In this document: positions 9,412-19,119 of the stretch, piece after piece
How the letters are laid out: the number at the start of each line of letters is the position of its first letter
Numbering within the stretch: the stretch's first letter is position 1
Assembly: GCA_014805025.1 (NCBI GenBank)
Contig: JAAUYR010000021.1
Coordinates: forward strand, 1-64,000
DNA: 64,000 nt
Source of the DNA: Clostridia bacterium
Lineage (GTDB): Bacteria; Bacillota; Clostridia; Christensenellales; Borkfalkiaceae
Reading direction: 5' to 3'
Program-made: the position numbers and the translations under genes
The notes under the pieces: generated by a model
Told to the model about the DNA's origin: nothing
Database searches by the model: none
Seen by the model: only the letters and a program-made list of their open reading frames with translations

Positions 9412-9436
9412 AAAGCGGCGCAAATTGCGCCGCTTT
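9412..9436. terminator. Bidirectional terminator
   Basis: AAAGCGGCGCAAATTGCGCCGCTTT. Confidence 0.85.
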
Positions 9437-9444
9437 CTAATTTT

Positions 9445-9951
9445 TTAAACTAATTCGATAATAGCTTCTTCGGCAGCGTCGCCGCGGCGTTCGCCGAGCA
9501 GATAAATCCTCGTATAACCGCCGCCCTGACCAAGCTCTTCCGCACGCTGCGCGTACTTGGGCGCAATCTCGTTGAAGAGTTTTTCCATCAGGGGATGACG
9601 GATATCCGCAGTCCTTGCCTTGAAGTCCGACTTCTTTTCGCTGAAAGGCTTAACTTCCTGCAAATCGCGGAGTTTACCCATAAGTTCGCGGCGAACCGCA
9701 AGCTTTTTGGGGCTGTCCTTAACGTTTTTAACGGTAATCTCCTTACCCTTAGCGTCGGTCTTTTTAACGTCGAACTCGATATTGTCGTCGTATACCTTGA
9801 TAGCCTTGGTTATAATCTTTTCAACGTACGGTTGAAGTTCCTTAGCCTTTGCCTTGGTAGTGGTAATTTTGCCGTACCACAAAAGCTCGGAAGCCTGATT
9901 TCTTAAAAGCGCTTCTCTTTGCTGCGCCGTTCTTCCCAATTTGCCGGGCAT
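9445..9951 (-). CDS. rplQ: 50S ribosomal protein L17
   Basis: MPGKLGRTAQQREALLRNQASELLWYGKITTTKAKAKELQPYVEK. Confidence 0.95.
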   Translation of the reverse strand: MPGKLGRTAQQREALLRNQASELLWYGKITTTKAKAKELQPYVEKIITKAIKVYDDNIEFDVKKTDAKGKEITVKNVKDSPKKLAVRRELMGKLRDLQEVKPFSEKKSDFKARTADIRHPLMEKLFNEIAPKYAQRAEELGQGGGYTRIYLLGERRGDAAEEAIIELV

Positions 9952-9954
9952 ATG

Positions 9955-10908
9955 TTAGTCCTCCTTGTTTGAAAGTGTAAGTCCGTACGATTGAAGCTTT
10001 AAAATAACCTCATCCAAAGACTTTCTGCCAAGGTTGCGCACCTTCAACATTTCGTCTTCGGTTTTTCTCGTAAGGTCTTCCACCGTGTGTATGTTTGCGC
10101 GCTTCAAGCAGTTGTAGGAACGCACCGAAAGGTCCATATCCTCAATTGCCATCGCAAGAATTTTTGCCTGCTTGTCGTCCTCGCTTTTAACGAGAATATC
10201 CATATCCTTAATGGAGTCGGACAAATCAACGAAAAGCGAAATGTGGTCCTGCATAATCTTTGCAGCCAAAGAAACGATTTCCTTTGCGGAGAACGCGCCG
10301 TTGGTCCACACTTCCAAAGTAAGCTTGTCAAAGTCGGTCTTCTGACCTACGCGGGTGTTTTCAACCGCATAGTTGACCTTTTTAACGGGCGTGTAGATAC
10401 TGTCGATGGGAATGTAATCCAAAAGCTCGGTACGGGTATGGTCAGCGCCCTTGTAGCCCCTGCCTCTGCCTATGGTTATTTCCATATCTATTTTGCCGCC
10501 CTCGTCTACGTAGCAGATATGCTGGTCGCCGTTGATAATTTCTATCTCGGCGTCGTCGCTTATATCGGACGCTTTAACCTCGCAAGGGCCTTCCTTGTAG
10601 AGGTGAACTACTTTGACGTAATCTTTATCGGTAACGGCGGTTTTTATAGCAAGCGTCTTTAAGTTGAGGATAATTTCCGCAACGTCTTCCTTAACGCCGG
10701 CAACAGCCGAAAACTCGTGCTTAACGCTTCCGTCTAAAAATCTTATTCCCTGCGCAGCAGCTCCGGGGAGCGCCGACAACAGTATTCTCCTAAGGCAGTT
10801 GCCTATCGTAAGACCGAAACCCTTTTCAAGAGGTTCAACGACAACCTTCGCGTAAGCGCGGTCCTCGCTTTCTTCCACCTCGATTTTGGGCATATCCATT
10901 TCGATCAT
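9955..10908 (-). CDS. rpoA: DNA-directed RNA polymerase subunit alpha
   Basis: EPLEKGFGLTIGNCLRRILLSALPGAA; C-terminal HhH LRNLGRKSLDEV-like motif. Confidence 0.97.
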   Translation of the reverse strand: MIEMDMPKIEVEESEDRAYAKVVVEPLEKGFGLTIGNCLRRILLSALPGAAAQGIRFLDGSVKHEFSAVAGVKEDVAEIILNLKTLAIKTAVTDKDYVKVVHLYKEGPCEVKASDISDDAEIEIINGDQHICYVDEGGKIDMEITIGRGRGYKGADHTRTELLDYIPIDSIYTPVKKVNYAVENTRVGQKTDFDKLTLEVWTNGAFSAKEIVSLAAKIMQDHISLFVDLSDSIKDMDILVKSEDDKQAKILAMAIEDMDLSVRSYNCLKRANIHTVEDLTRKTEDEMLKVRNLGRKSLDEVILKLQSYGLTLSNKED

Positions 10909-10932
10909 AAAACTTCCTCCTTTTTATTCTCG

Positions 10933-11553
10933 TTACTTGGAGTACAGCTCGACAATCATATGCTCTGCAATCTGACTGTCAATATCTTCTCTTTCGGGAT
11001 TTGCTAAAATCTTTCCCTGCAATTTCTCGGGGTCGAATTCGAGCCACTTGGGGGTGTTTACCTTGCTGGCTTTAACCGCCTCGAAATATTTATTGGAAGT
11101 TTTGCTCTCTTTAACGGTGATAATATCGCCCGCTTTAACTATATAGGAGGGTATGTTTACCTTTTTGCCGTTCACAAGGAAATGACCGTGGTTTACAAGC
11201 TGTCTTGCCTGCGACCTGCTTGCGCCGACGCCCATACGGAAAATAACGTTATCCAGTCTGCGCTCCAACAGCGAAAGCATGTTTTCACCGGTGATGCCCT
11301 TCATTCTGTCGGCCTTTTCGTAGTAAGCGCGGAACTGACCTTCCTGTACGCCGTAAATTCTCTTAACCTTCTGTTTTTCTCTCAGCTGCTTGCCGTATTC
11401 GGAAACCTTCTTGCGTGAAAGTCCGTGCGCACCGGGAGGCGTAGGTCTTTTTTCAAACGGGCACTTGCCGTTATAACATTTTTCGCCCTTTAAGAACAGC
11501 TTTCCGCCCTCTCTTCTGCACAGGCGGCATTTTGCTTCTCTGTAAGTTGCCAT
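10933..11553 (-). CDS. rpsD: 30S ribosomal protein S4
   Basis: [18 protein letters not shown]...[34 protein letters not shown]. Confidence 0.96.
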   Translation of the reverse strand: MATYREAKCRLCRREGGKLFLKGEKCYNGKCPFEKRPTPPGAHGLSRKKVSEYGKQLREKQKVKRIYGVQEGQFRAYYEKADRMKGITGENMLSLLERRLDNVIFRMGVGASRSQARQLVNHGHFLVNGKKVNIPSYIVKAGDIITVKESKTSNKYFEAVKASKVNTPKWLEFDPEKLQGKILANPEREDIDSQIAEHMIVELYSK

Positions 11554-11567
11554 AACTTTCTACCTCC

Positions 11568-11969
11568 TTATACTCTGCGGCGCTTAGGCGGCCTGCATCC
11601 GTTGTGGGGAATGGGAGACACGTCGGAAATCAAAGTAATTTCCACGTCGCACGCGCCAATTGCGCGGATAGCCGACTCTCTGCCCGCACCCGGTCCTTTT
11701 ACGTAAACTTCAACCGAGCGAAGTCCGTGTTCTTTTGCTGCTTTTACAGCCGTTTCGGTTGCCTGCTGAGCGGCAAACGGCGTGCCCTTTCTCGAACCCT
11801 TGAAGCCGAGGCTGCCTGCCGACGACCAGCTTATTGCGTTGCCCTGTGCGTCGGTTACGGTTACGAGCGTGTTGTTGAAGGAGGACTGAATGTGTACCTG
11901 ACCTCTGTCAACCTTTTTAAGCTCTCTGCGTTTTCTTGTAACGGTTTGCTTTTTCTGTTGCTGTGCCAT
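11568..11969 (-). CDS. rpsK: 30S ribosomal protein S11
   Basis: [43 protein letters not shown]. Confidence 0.97.
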   Translation of the reverse strand: MAQQQKKQTVTRKRRELKKVDRGQVHIQSSFNNTLVTVTDAQGNAISWSSAGSLGFKGSRKGTPFAAQQATETAVKAAKEHGLRSVEVYVKGPGAGRESAIRAIGACDVEITLISDVSPIPHNGCRPPKRRRV

Positions 11970-11980
11970 ATACTACCTCC

Positions 11981-12355
11981 TTACTTAGCGCCCTTCTTCT
12001 TAGCTACCGTGCGACGGGGCCCCTTACGGGTTCTTGCGTTCGTCTTGGTGGACTGTCCGCGAACGGGCAGACCCTTTCTGTGACGGATTCCGCGATAGCT
12101 GCCTATTTCCATAAGCCTCTTTATGTTGAGTGAAACTTCGGTACGAAGTTCGCCCTCAACCCTGATATTGTGGTCAATGTATTCTCTCAATTTGGATACG
12201 GTGGTCTCGTCCAAATCCTTAACTCTCGTGTTGGGGTCAACGCCCGTTGCGGCAAGGATTTTCTGCGAAGTTTTAAGACCGATACCGTAGATATAGGTGA
12301 GTCCGATTTCGACTCTCTTTTCTCTGGGTAAATCTACACCGGCAATACGTGCCAT
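11981..12355 (-). CDS. rpsM: 30S ribosomal protein S13
   Basis: [26 protein letters not shown]...[25 protein letters not shown]. Confidence 0.97.
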   Translation of the reverse strand: MARIAGVDLPREKRVEIGLTYIYGIGLKTSQKILAATGVDPNTRVKDLDETTVSKLREYIDHNIRVEGELRTEVSLNIKRLMEIGSYRGIRHRKGLPVRGQSTKTNARTRKGPRRTVAKKKGAK

Positions 12356-12510
12356 CTTGATTTAATTCCTCCGTTAAAATTTTTGAATGTATATAAGCCG
12401 TGCTAAACCCTGCGCCGAAAAGTTGGAATGTAGCGCAAAATTTAAACGGAATTGTTTTCTAAAATTCTCACAAATTTTCTTATGCTTCTGCGCAAATAAA
12501 ATTCGTGAAC

Positions 12511-12732
12511 TCAGTTTTTACTGCGCCAAACAATGCGGCCCTTGGTTAAATCGTACGGACTGATTTCGAGCTTGACGTTGTCGCCCTCTATAATTCTGAT
12601 ATAGTTAAGGCGAAGCTTACCCGAAATGTACGCAGTTATAACGTGACCGTTTTGAAGCTTTACTTTAAAGTTTGCATTGGGAAGGCACTCTATTACCTTG
12701 CCCTCTGTTTCAATAACGTCGTCCTTTGACAT
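12511..12732 (-). CDS. infA: Translation initiation factor IF-1
   Basis: [47 protein letters not shown]. Confidence 0.95.
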   Translation of the reverse strand: MSKDDVIETEGKVIECLPNANFKVKLQNGHVITAYISGKLRLNYIRIIEGDNVKLEISPYDLTKGRIVWRSKN

Positions 12733-12757
12733 AAATACCTCATAAATTGCGGCAGCC

Positions 12758-12773
12758 TAAAACGCAGAGAAGC
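12758..12773. repeat. Possible one-ended remnant of the ~122-bp inverted-repeat element
   Basis: 16-nt exact match TAAAACGCAGAGAAGC to the left end of the 16279-16401 element. Confidence 0.4.
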
Positions 12774-12922
12774 AAATTACTTTAATTACGGCGCAAGCAA
12801 GGTTTCCTTGCGTTAGCGCGCCCCAATTTGCGCATACCTGCGCCTCAGCGGTGTGAATTGGCGCAATTATATAATAAGTTTGCACCTAAGATTGCGCCAA
12901 GAGCGGCAGAGCCGCTAAAATC

Positions 12923-12963
12923 ACGGAAATTATCGCGCGCAGAATAGCGCGATAATTTCGTGA
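12923..12963. repeat. Long hairpin between rpmJ and infA
   Basis: CACGGAAATTATCGCGC-N8-GCGCGATAATTTCGTG, one bulge. Confidence 0.7.
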
Positions 12964-12969
12964 ACATAC

Positions 12970-13086
12970 TTAGCCCTGGCGCTGCTTGTGGTTCTTATTC
13001 TTGCTGCAAATAACCATCACTTTGCCGTTTCTCTTGATTACCTTGCACTTGTCGCACATAGGTTTTACAGAAGGTCTTACTTTCAT
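12970..13086 (-). CDS. rpmJ: 50S ribosomal protein L36
   Basis: Reverse translation [38 protein letters not shown] (38 aa, below the ORF-track size cutoff). Confidence 0.95.
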   Translation of the reverse strand: MKVRPSVKPMCDKCKVIKRNGKVMVICSKNKNHKQRQG

Positions 13087-13097
13087 AATTTTCTCCT

Positions 13098-13394
13098 TTA
13101 ATTTTCGCCCTCGTCGGGTTTTGGATAATTGTACGTTTTTAACGCCGAGTAAATTTCACTGTCGTAAACCTGCTTGCCCTCGGTAAGCTTCAAGGCAATG
13201 CTTTCGGCTTTCTCCGGCAGAAGTTTAAGATGTTTTAAGTTTTTTACTTTCGGCGAGGCAAGTTTTTTGAAGTTTCCGTCCACAACCGCGACTTTGCCGC
13301 CGTCCAAAACGGACGAAATCAAATAAAATCTGCCTTTATCTCTGCCCTGTAAGCTTTCGCAAATGCCGCCGACGGCAGGGGTTTTAACTTTCAT
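13098..13394 (-). CDS. KOW-domain RNA-binding protein (L14e/L6e-like)
   Basis: 98 aa located between map and rpm[41 protein letters not shown]. Confidence 0.75.
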   Translation of the reverse strand: MKVKTPAVGGICESLQGRDKGRFYLISSVLDGGKVAVVDGNFKKLASPKVKNLKHLKLLPEKAESIALKLTEGKQVYDSEIYSALKTYNYPKPDEGEN

Positions 13395-13400
13395 AATTAC

Positions 13401-14147
13401 TCACAACGTCAGAATTTCCACACCGTCCTCTTTTATAAGTACGGTGTTTTCGTAGTGCGCCGCGGGTTTTCCGTCCGCAGTAGTTACCGTCCAGCCGTCC
13501 TCACGGTTGAAGTTGACCTTGTACGTGCCCATTGCTATCATAGGCTCTATACAGATAGTCATTCCGGCTTTAAGACGCATTCCCGTACCCTTTTTACCGT
13601 AGTTGGGAACGGACGGGTCCTCGTGCATTTCACTGCCGATACCGTGCCCAGTCAAAGCCCTTACCACTCCGTAGCCGTTGGCTTCGGCGTGGGTCTGAAC
13701 TTTGTAGCCGATATCATACAGCGGAGTTCCGGCCTGCAAGCCCTCGATAGCTTTGAAAAAGCATTCTTCGGTAACCTTTACAAGCCTGCGCTTTTCTTCG
13801 GAAACCTCGCCTATTAAAAACGTTCTTGCAGCGTCGCCGTGATAACCGTTCTTTTCGGCTGTTATATCCACGCTGACGATGTCGCCGTCCAAAAGTATTC
13901 TGTCGCCGGGGATACCGTGGACTACCACTTCGTTGACGGACACGCACGAGCTTGCCGGATAACCCTCGTAACCGAGTTCGGAAGGATACGCTCCGCAGGA
14001 GGTTATATACCTGTAAACGAGTTCGTCCACTTCCTTGGTGGTCATACCGGCGCGAATGTTTTTGCCGACGAATTCAAGCGTTTCCTTGACTATGCGGCAG
14101 CTTTCGCGCATATATTCAATTTGCTGCGCGTTTTTAACAGTTACCAT
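13401..14147 (-). CDS. map: Type I methionine aminopeptidase
   Basis: TGHGIGSEMHEDPSVPNYG; ICIEPMIAMG; start corrected to MVTVKNAQQIEYM. Confidence 0.94.
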   Translation of the reverse strand: MVTVKNAQQIEYMRESCRIVKETLEFVGKNIRAGMTTKEVDELVYRYITSCGAYPSELGYEGYPASSCVSVNEVVVHGIPGDRILLDGDIVSVDITAEKNGYHGDAARTFLIGEVSEEKRRLVKVTEECFFKAIEGLQAGTPLYDIGYKVQTHAEANGYGVVRALTGHGIGSEMHEDPSVPNYGKKGTGMRLKAGMTICIEPMIAMGTYKVNFNREDGWTVTTADGKPAAHYENTVLIKEDGVEILTL

Positions 14148-14158
14148 AAGCGTTCCGC

Positions 14159-14779
14159 TTAACCGAGTATTTTGCAAATCTGAACAAACACTTCGTCGGG
14201 GCTGCCTTTGCCGCTGCGCACCGATTTGAGTTTGCCCTGCGCCTTGTAATAGTCGATTAAAGGCGCCGTCTGCGTATTGTAAGTTTCAAGACGGGACTTG
14301 ACCGTTTCGGGGTTGTCGTCCGCGCGCTGATAAAGCTCGCCGCCGCACTTTGCGCAGGTCGTTGCGCCGTTAAGCGTAGATACGTGATAGCTTTCGCCGC
14401 AAGCGCAAACGCGTCTGCCGCAAATTCTGTCCATAAGCAACGCTTCGTCAACGTCGATATTCAGACAAAGGTCTATCTTTGCAAACTTATCCAGCTCCTC
14501 CGCCTGAAAAACGTTACGGGGGAAACCGTCGAGCATGTAACCGTGCTTTGCGTCGTCCCAGGTCAGTCTGTCCTTGACAATGTCGCAGGTGACTTCGTCG
14601 GGAACGAGCTTGCCGGCGTCTATATACGATTTAGCGAGTTTGCCTATTTCCGTGCCGCCCTTGATGTTGGCGCGGAAAATATCGCCCGTGGATATGTGCA
14701 GCAGCTTGTACTTATCTGCTATTTTGCTCGCCTGAGTGCCTTTGCCCGCACCCGGCGCGCCAAGTAATATAATATTCAT
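14159..14779 (-). CDS. adk: Adenylate kinase (zinc-binding LID)
   Basis: MNIILLGAPGAGKGTQASKI; DGFPRNVFQAEELD; CACGESYH...CAKCGGELYQRADD. Confidence 0.96.
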   Translation of the reverse strand: MNIILLGAPGAGKGTQASKIADKYKLLHISTGDIFRANIKGGTEIGKLAKSYIDAGKLVPDEVTCDIVKDRLTWDDAKHGYMLDGFPRNVFQAEELDKFAKIDLCLNIDVDEALLMDRICGRRVCACGESYHVSTLNGATTCAKCGGELYQRADDNPETVKSRLETYNTQTAPLIDYYKAQGKLKSVRSGKGSPDEVFVQICKILG

Positions 14780-14847
14780 AAGCGTTCCGCTTAACCTCGT
14801 TTCTTAATTTGTTTACCGTTTGACAGGCTATCACTCAAATCAAACTA

Positions 14848-16203
14848 TTATTTTAAGAAGCCCTTATAATTCTTCATCATAAGCTGCGATTCGAGCTGCT
14901 TATCGAGTTCGAGCGCAACCGATACGACGATTAGAATACCCGTCGTGGAGAATACCGAAAGAAGCGCGGTATCGCTTACGACGTTCAGCGACGTCAATAC
15001 CATCGACAAAATCGAGGGGATAAACGCAACCAACGAAAGGTAAATTGCGCCGAACAGGGTAATTCTGTTGGAAATTTTCTTTAAATAGTCCGCAGTAGGT
15101 CTGCCGGGGCGAATACCCTGGATAAAGCCGCCGTTCTGCTGGATAGTTTTTGAAACGTCCTCGGGGTTGAACTGCATAGAAGCGTAGAAGAACGCGAATG
15201 CAAATATAAGAAGACACAGAACTATCATATAGATAAGCTGTCCGTACCAAGCGCCCGAGCCGGAGAACCACTGGGTTATGCCGTCGTTCGCGCTGCTGTT
15301 GGGCCAGAACAGGCTTATAATCATGTTGGGGAAGGATATAATCGCAAACGCGAAGATAAGCGGCATAACGCCAGAACCGGAAATTCTGATGGGAATAACC
15401 GAGGACTGTCCGCCGTACATCTTCCTGCCCTTTACCTGTTTTGCATACTGAACGGGTATGCGGCGCTCGGATAAGTCGACCGTAACGATAGCGGCAAACT
15501 CTACGATGGTAAGCAGTACGAAGCCTAAAACTTCCCAAAGTACGGAAGGTTCGCCCGTGAATGCTTTAATGAATTTGTCGACCAAAGTCAGGCCCGCGGT
15601 GGAAAGAATACCAACGAAAATTATAAGCGATATACCGTTGGATACGCCGTATTCGGTTATTCTTTCGCCCAGCCACATAACGAGCATTGCGCCGGCCGTG
15701 TACACTACCGTAAGGAAAATACCGGCTATCCACTTTGCACCCGTTTCGCCTATAACCGTGCTGCCGAAAAGCGCAAGCTTTAACGAACTGCCCTGAATAC
15801 CGAAGTTGACGATAATACCTATTGCCTGCGCAATTGCAAGCGCTATGGTTACGTAACGGGTAATCTGCGCAATTTTCTTTCTGCCGTCCTCGCCCTGCTT
15901 GGAAAGTCTTTCCAAAGCCGGAATGCCGACCGTTAAAAGCTGAATTATAATCGACGCGTTGATATACGGGCTTATACCTAACGCAAACAGCGTGGCGTTT
16001 TGAAGCGAACCGCCCGTAATGGACGAAAGCACGTTCAAAAATTCATTGCCCGTGATTTGTTCGCTGAACGTCGAGGTGGTAATGCCCGGTACGGGAATAT
16101 AACAGCCCAAACGGAAAATAAGCAGAAGTAACAAGGTTATAAAAATCTTCTTGCGTATTTCCTTGACCTTAAAACAATTTTTTATTGTTTCGAACATAAA
16201 CAA
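14848..16203 (-). CDS. secY: Preprotein translocase subunit SecY
   Basis: 451 aa; YINASIIIQLLTVGIPALERLSKQGEDGRKKIAQITRY. Confidence 0.97.
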   Translation of the reverse strand: MFMFETIKNCFKVKEIRKKIFITLLLLLIFRLGCYIPVPGITTSTFSEQITGNEFLNVLSSITGGSLQNATLFALGISPYINASIIIQLLTVGIPALERLSKQGEDGRKKIAQITRYVTIALAIAQAIGIIVNFGIQGSSLKLALFGSTVIGETGAKWIAGIFLTVVYTAGAMLVMWLGERITEYGVSNGISLIIFVGILSTAGLTLVDKFIKAFTGEPSVLWEVLGFVLLTIVEFAAIVTVDLSERRIPVQYAKQVKGRKMYGGQSSVIPIRISGSGVMPLIFAFAIISFPNMIISLFWPNSSANDGITQWFSGSGAWYGQLIYMIVLCLLIFAFAFFYASMQFNPEDVSKTIQQNGGFIQGIRPGRPTADYLKKISNRITLFGAIYLSLVAFIPSILSMVLTSLNVVSDTALLSVFSTTGILIVVSVALELDKQLESQLMMKNYKGFLK

Positions 16204-16278
16204 ATCTCCTCACGCAAATATTAGCCTATTCTGCGGCTTGTATTTGCAGTGAATTTCTGTGGGGCTATCCCACTTCAA

Positions 16279-16401
16279 TAAAACGCAGAGAAGCGAGCAA
16301 GACAAGGAGCGTGAGGCTTCCCGACGGGGAGTTTACTTTGCGTAAATGACCCAAGGGAACCGCAAGCGCGACACCGTATTGCGACGCTTATATGCGTTTT
16401 A
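16279..16401. mobile_element. MITE-like inverted-repeat element, copy 1
   Basis: TAAAACGCAGAGAAGCG ... CGACGCTTATATGCGTTTTA; homologous to 36785-36906; one end is the rplO stop codon. Confidence 0.7.
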
Positions 16402-16845
16402 GATTATTTCGCAAGTGCCGCCGGCCTTCTCAATAGCTTCCTTAGCCGTAGCCGAGAACTTAGCCGCTTTAACGGTAAGGGCAACCTTAACTTCGCCCGT
16501 GCCGAGCACTTTAAGACCTACGGAGTCCTTAACTTCCTTAGCAAGACCGTTAAGACGAACGTAACCGAAGTCTACAACCGTGCCCGCAGGTACGCTTTCA
16601 AGCTGGCTTAAATTGATAATGGTATAATTTTTAGCCCATTTGTTGTGGAAACCGCGCTTGGGGATTCTTCTTGCAAGCGGCATCTGACCGCCCTCGAATC
16701 CGGGACGAACGCCACCGCCCGAACGCGCCCACTGACCTTTATGACCCTTGCCGGAGGTCTTGCCCAAGCCTGAGCCGATACCTCTGCCGAGTCTTTTTGA
16801 TTCCTTTCTTGCGCCCTCAGCGGGCGACAAAGTATCTATTCTCAT
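16399..16845 (-). CDS. rplO: 50S ribosomal protein L15
   Basis: MRIDTLSPAEGARKESKRLGRGIGSGLGKTSGKGHKGQ. Confidence 0.96.
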   Translation of the reverse strand: MRIDTLSPAEGARKESKRLGRGIGSGLGKTSGKGHKGQWARSGGGVRPGFEGGQMPLARRIPKRGFHNKWAKNYTIINLSQLESVPAGTVVDFGYVRLNGLAKEVKDSVGLKVLGTGEVKVALTVKAAKFSATAKEAIEKAGGTCEII

Positions 16846-16910
16846 AGTTAACTCCTTATTTCGTGAAAATCTCGGCAAGCCTGCGATTTTGCACGAGATT
16901 GCTGCGGACG

Positions 16911-16957
16911 TAAAACGCTTAACGGCGAAAATGAATTCCGCCTTGCGTTTTTCGGCG
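16911..16957. repeat. Short hairpin repeat, copy A
   Basis: TAAAACGCTTAACGGCGAAAATGAATTCCGCCTTGCGTTTTTCGGCG; matches 20790-20838. Confidence 0.6.
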
Positions 16958-16978
16958 CAAATATTTCAGGAACTCTCC

Positions 16979-17152
16979 TTAAACCTGTTCAACCTTTACA
17001 AGGTGCGCAACCTTTTTAATCTGACCAAGGTTTGCGGGGGTTTCCTCCAAGGTTTTCGACTGGCGGATTTTTTTAAGTCCCAAAGCGGCAACGGTATCTT
17101 TAACCGATTTAATCTCGCCGTTGGTGCTTTTAATTAAAGTTACTTTAACCAT
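16979..17152 (-). CDS. rpmD: 50S ribosomal protein L30
   Basis: Reverse translation MVKVTLIKSTNGEIKSVKDTVAALGLKKIRQSKTLEETPANLGQIKKVAHLVKVEQV* (57 aa). Confidence 0.93.
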   Translation of the reverse strand: MVKVTLIKSTNGEIKSVKDTVAALGLKKIRQSKTLEETPANLGQIKKVAHLVKVEQV

Positions 17153-17163
17153 ACTTTGCCTCC

Positions 17164-17700
17164 TTATCGATTCAGCTCTTCAACGCTTATACCGCGTGCC
17201 GCCGCAATTTCTTCGGGCGATTTCAAATCGAAAAGTCCGCATACCGCAGCCTTTACGCAGTTGATGGGGTTGGAAGTGCCGTGCGACTTGGTTCTTACGT
17301 CCTTAACGCCTGCGGCTTCCATAACCGCACGCACGGGGCCGCCGGCAATAACGCCGGTACCTTCGGATGCGGGCATCATAAGCACGGAGCCTCTGCCGAA
17401 TACGCCGAGCACGGTGTGGGGAATGGACGTACCTTGAAGCGCAACCTTCCTCATATTCTTTTTAGCCTGTGCATTAGCTTTTTCGATAGCTTCGGGAACT
17501 TCCTTGGATTTGCCCATACCGTAACCTACCGAGCCCTTGCCGTCGCCTACGACAACGAGAGCCGCAAAGCGCATATTTCTGCCGCCTTTAACGGTCTTGG
17601 TTACTCTGTTAACCTGGATAAGCTTTTTGATTAAGCCGTCGTCTTCCTGCCTTCTTCTGTCGTTTGTTCTTCTTGCAGGTCTTTCTTTCTTTTCTTCCAT
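17164..17700 (-). CDS. rpsE: 30S ribosomal protein S5
   Basis: [45 protein letters not shown]. Confidence 0.97.
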   Translation of the reverse strand: MEEKKERPARRTNDRRRQEDDGLIKKLIQVNRVTKTVKGGRNMRFAALVVVGDGKGSVGYGMGKSKEVPEAIEKANAQAKKNMRKVALQGTSIPHTVLGVFGRGSVLMMPASEGTGVIAGGPVRAVMEAAGVKDVRTKSHGTSNPINCVKAAVCGLFDLKSPEEIAAARGISVEELNR

Positions 17701-17710
17701 AATACGCTCC

Positions 17711-18079
17711 TTAGAAATTAAGTCCGGCTTCTCTTGCGCCGTCTGCCAATGCCTGAACGCGACCGGTATAAATGTAGCCGCCTCTGTCGAACACTACGCT
17801 TTCAATGCCGAGCTTTTTAGCTTTTTCGGCAACCGTCTTTCCGACGAGCTTAGCTGCGTCCGTCTTGTTCAGTTTGGCAATTTTGCCCTTAACGTCCTTT
17901 TCTACGGTCGACGCGGCGCAAAGCGTTACGCCCTTAACGTCGTCGATAATCTGAACGTATATATGGTTTAAGCTGCGGAAAACGCACATTCTGGGGGTCT
18001 CCGCCGTGCCCGAAATCTTTCTGCGGACGCGAGCGTGCCTCTTTAAACGTTCTTCGTTTTTATCAATCTTATTAATCAT
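17711..18079 (-). CDS. rplR: 50S ribosomal protein L18
   Basis: [37 protein letters not shown]; start at [10 protein letters not shown]. Confidence 0.95.
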   Translation of the reverse strand: MINKIDKNEERLKRHARVRRKISGTAETPRMCVFRSLNHIYVQIIDDVKGVTLCAASTVEKDVKGKIAKLNKTDAAKLVGKTVAEKAKKLGIESVVFDRGGYIYTGRVQALADGAREAGLNF

Positions 18080-18147
18080 TGTATCTCCTTCAAGCAAGCT
18101 GCCGCATAGCGGCTATTGTTTGCATTACGCCGCGTGGGCGTACGAAA

Positions 18148-18696
18148 TTACTTCTTGCCCTTGCCTCCCGTCTTACCTTCTTTGCGCTCGATAACTTCGT
18201 CCGAGTACGCAATTCCGTAGCCGTGGTAGGGTTCAGGAACTCTTATTTTGCGGATGTTTGCAGCGGTCTGACCTACGACGGTCTTATCGATGCCCGAAAC
18301 TACGATTTCGTTGGGGTTGGGGCACTCGAACTTAATGCCTTCGGGTTCAACGAACTCTACGGGGTGCGAAAAACCTACGTTAAGTACTATTTTGTTGCCC
18401 TGCTTTGCAACCTTCCAGCCGACGCCGTTTACTTTGAGGCTCTTTTTGTAGCCCTCGGTAACGCCTACGACCATGTTGTGAAGCAGTGCGCGGTACAAAC
18501 CGTGTTTTGCGTTAGCGTCGGCAGCTTCGGAAGTTTTAACAACCTCTGCCTCAGCGCCGTTTACTTTGATATCGATATCGCCCACAACCTTCTGGGTGAG
18601 CGTGCCCTTGCCGCCTTTAACCGTGATAAGTCCGTTTTCGAACGTTACGGTTACGCCTGCCGGCAGAGCTACGGGTAATTTACCTATTCTTGACAT
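18148..18696 (-). CDS. rplF: 50S ribosomal protein L6
   Basis: MSRIGKLPVALPAGVTVTFENGLITVKGGKGTL...VRVPEPYHGYGIAYSDE. Confidence 0.96.
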   Translation of the reverse strand: MSRIGKLPVALPAGVTVTFENGLITVKGGKGTLTQKVVGDIDIKVNGAEAEVVKTSEAADANAKHGLYRALLHNMVVGVTEGYKKSLKVNGVGWKVAKQGNKIVLNVGFSHPVEFVEPEGIKFECPNPNEIVVSGIDKTVVGQTAANIRKIRVPEPYHGYGIAYSDEVIERKEGKTGGKGKK

Positions 18697-18710
18697 ATAA
18701 AATTACCTCC

Positions 18711-19103
18711 TTACCAGATGTAGCAAAGCACTTCGCCGCCGACGTTCTGCGCCTTTGCCTGCTTATCCGTCATAATACCCTTGTTGGTGGAAAGTATTGC
18801 AATTCCCAATCCGTCCATAACCTTGGGCATGGTCTCAACGTCCGAATAAACGCGGAGGCCGGGACGGGAAACTCTCTTCAAGCCGTTGATAACCGACTTT
18901 TTCTTGCCAACGTATTTTAAAGTTAATACTATTTTGCCGTTGTGCTCGTCCGCTACGTGCTTAACGTCTGCAACGTAACCTTCTTTGAGCATAATTTCGG
19001 CGATAGCCTTTTTCATATTGGATGAGGGAACTTCAACCACATCCTTATTTGCACGAATCGCGTTGCGAACGCGTGTGAGCATATCTGCTATAGGGTCTGT
19101 CAT
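18711..19103 (-). CDS. rpsH: 30S ribosomal protein S8
   Basis: MTDPIADMLTRVRNAIRANKDVVEVPSSNMKKAIAEIMLKEGYV. Confidence 0.96.
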   Translation of the reverse strand: MTDPIADMLTRVRNAIRANKDVVEVPSSNMKKAIAEIMLKEGYVADVKHVADEHNGKIVLTLKYVGKKKSVINGLKRVSRPGLRVYSDVETMPKVMDGLGIAILSTNKGIMTDKQAKAQNVGGEVLCYIW

Positions 19104-19119
19104 TTTAATTCTCCTCCTC

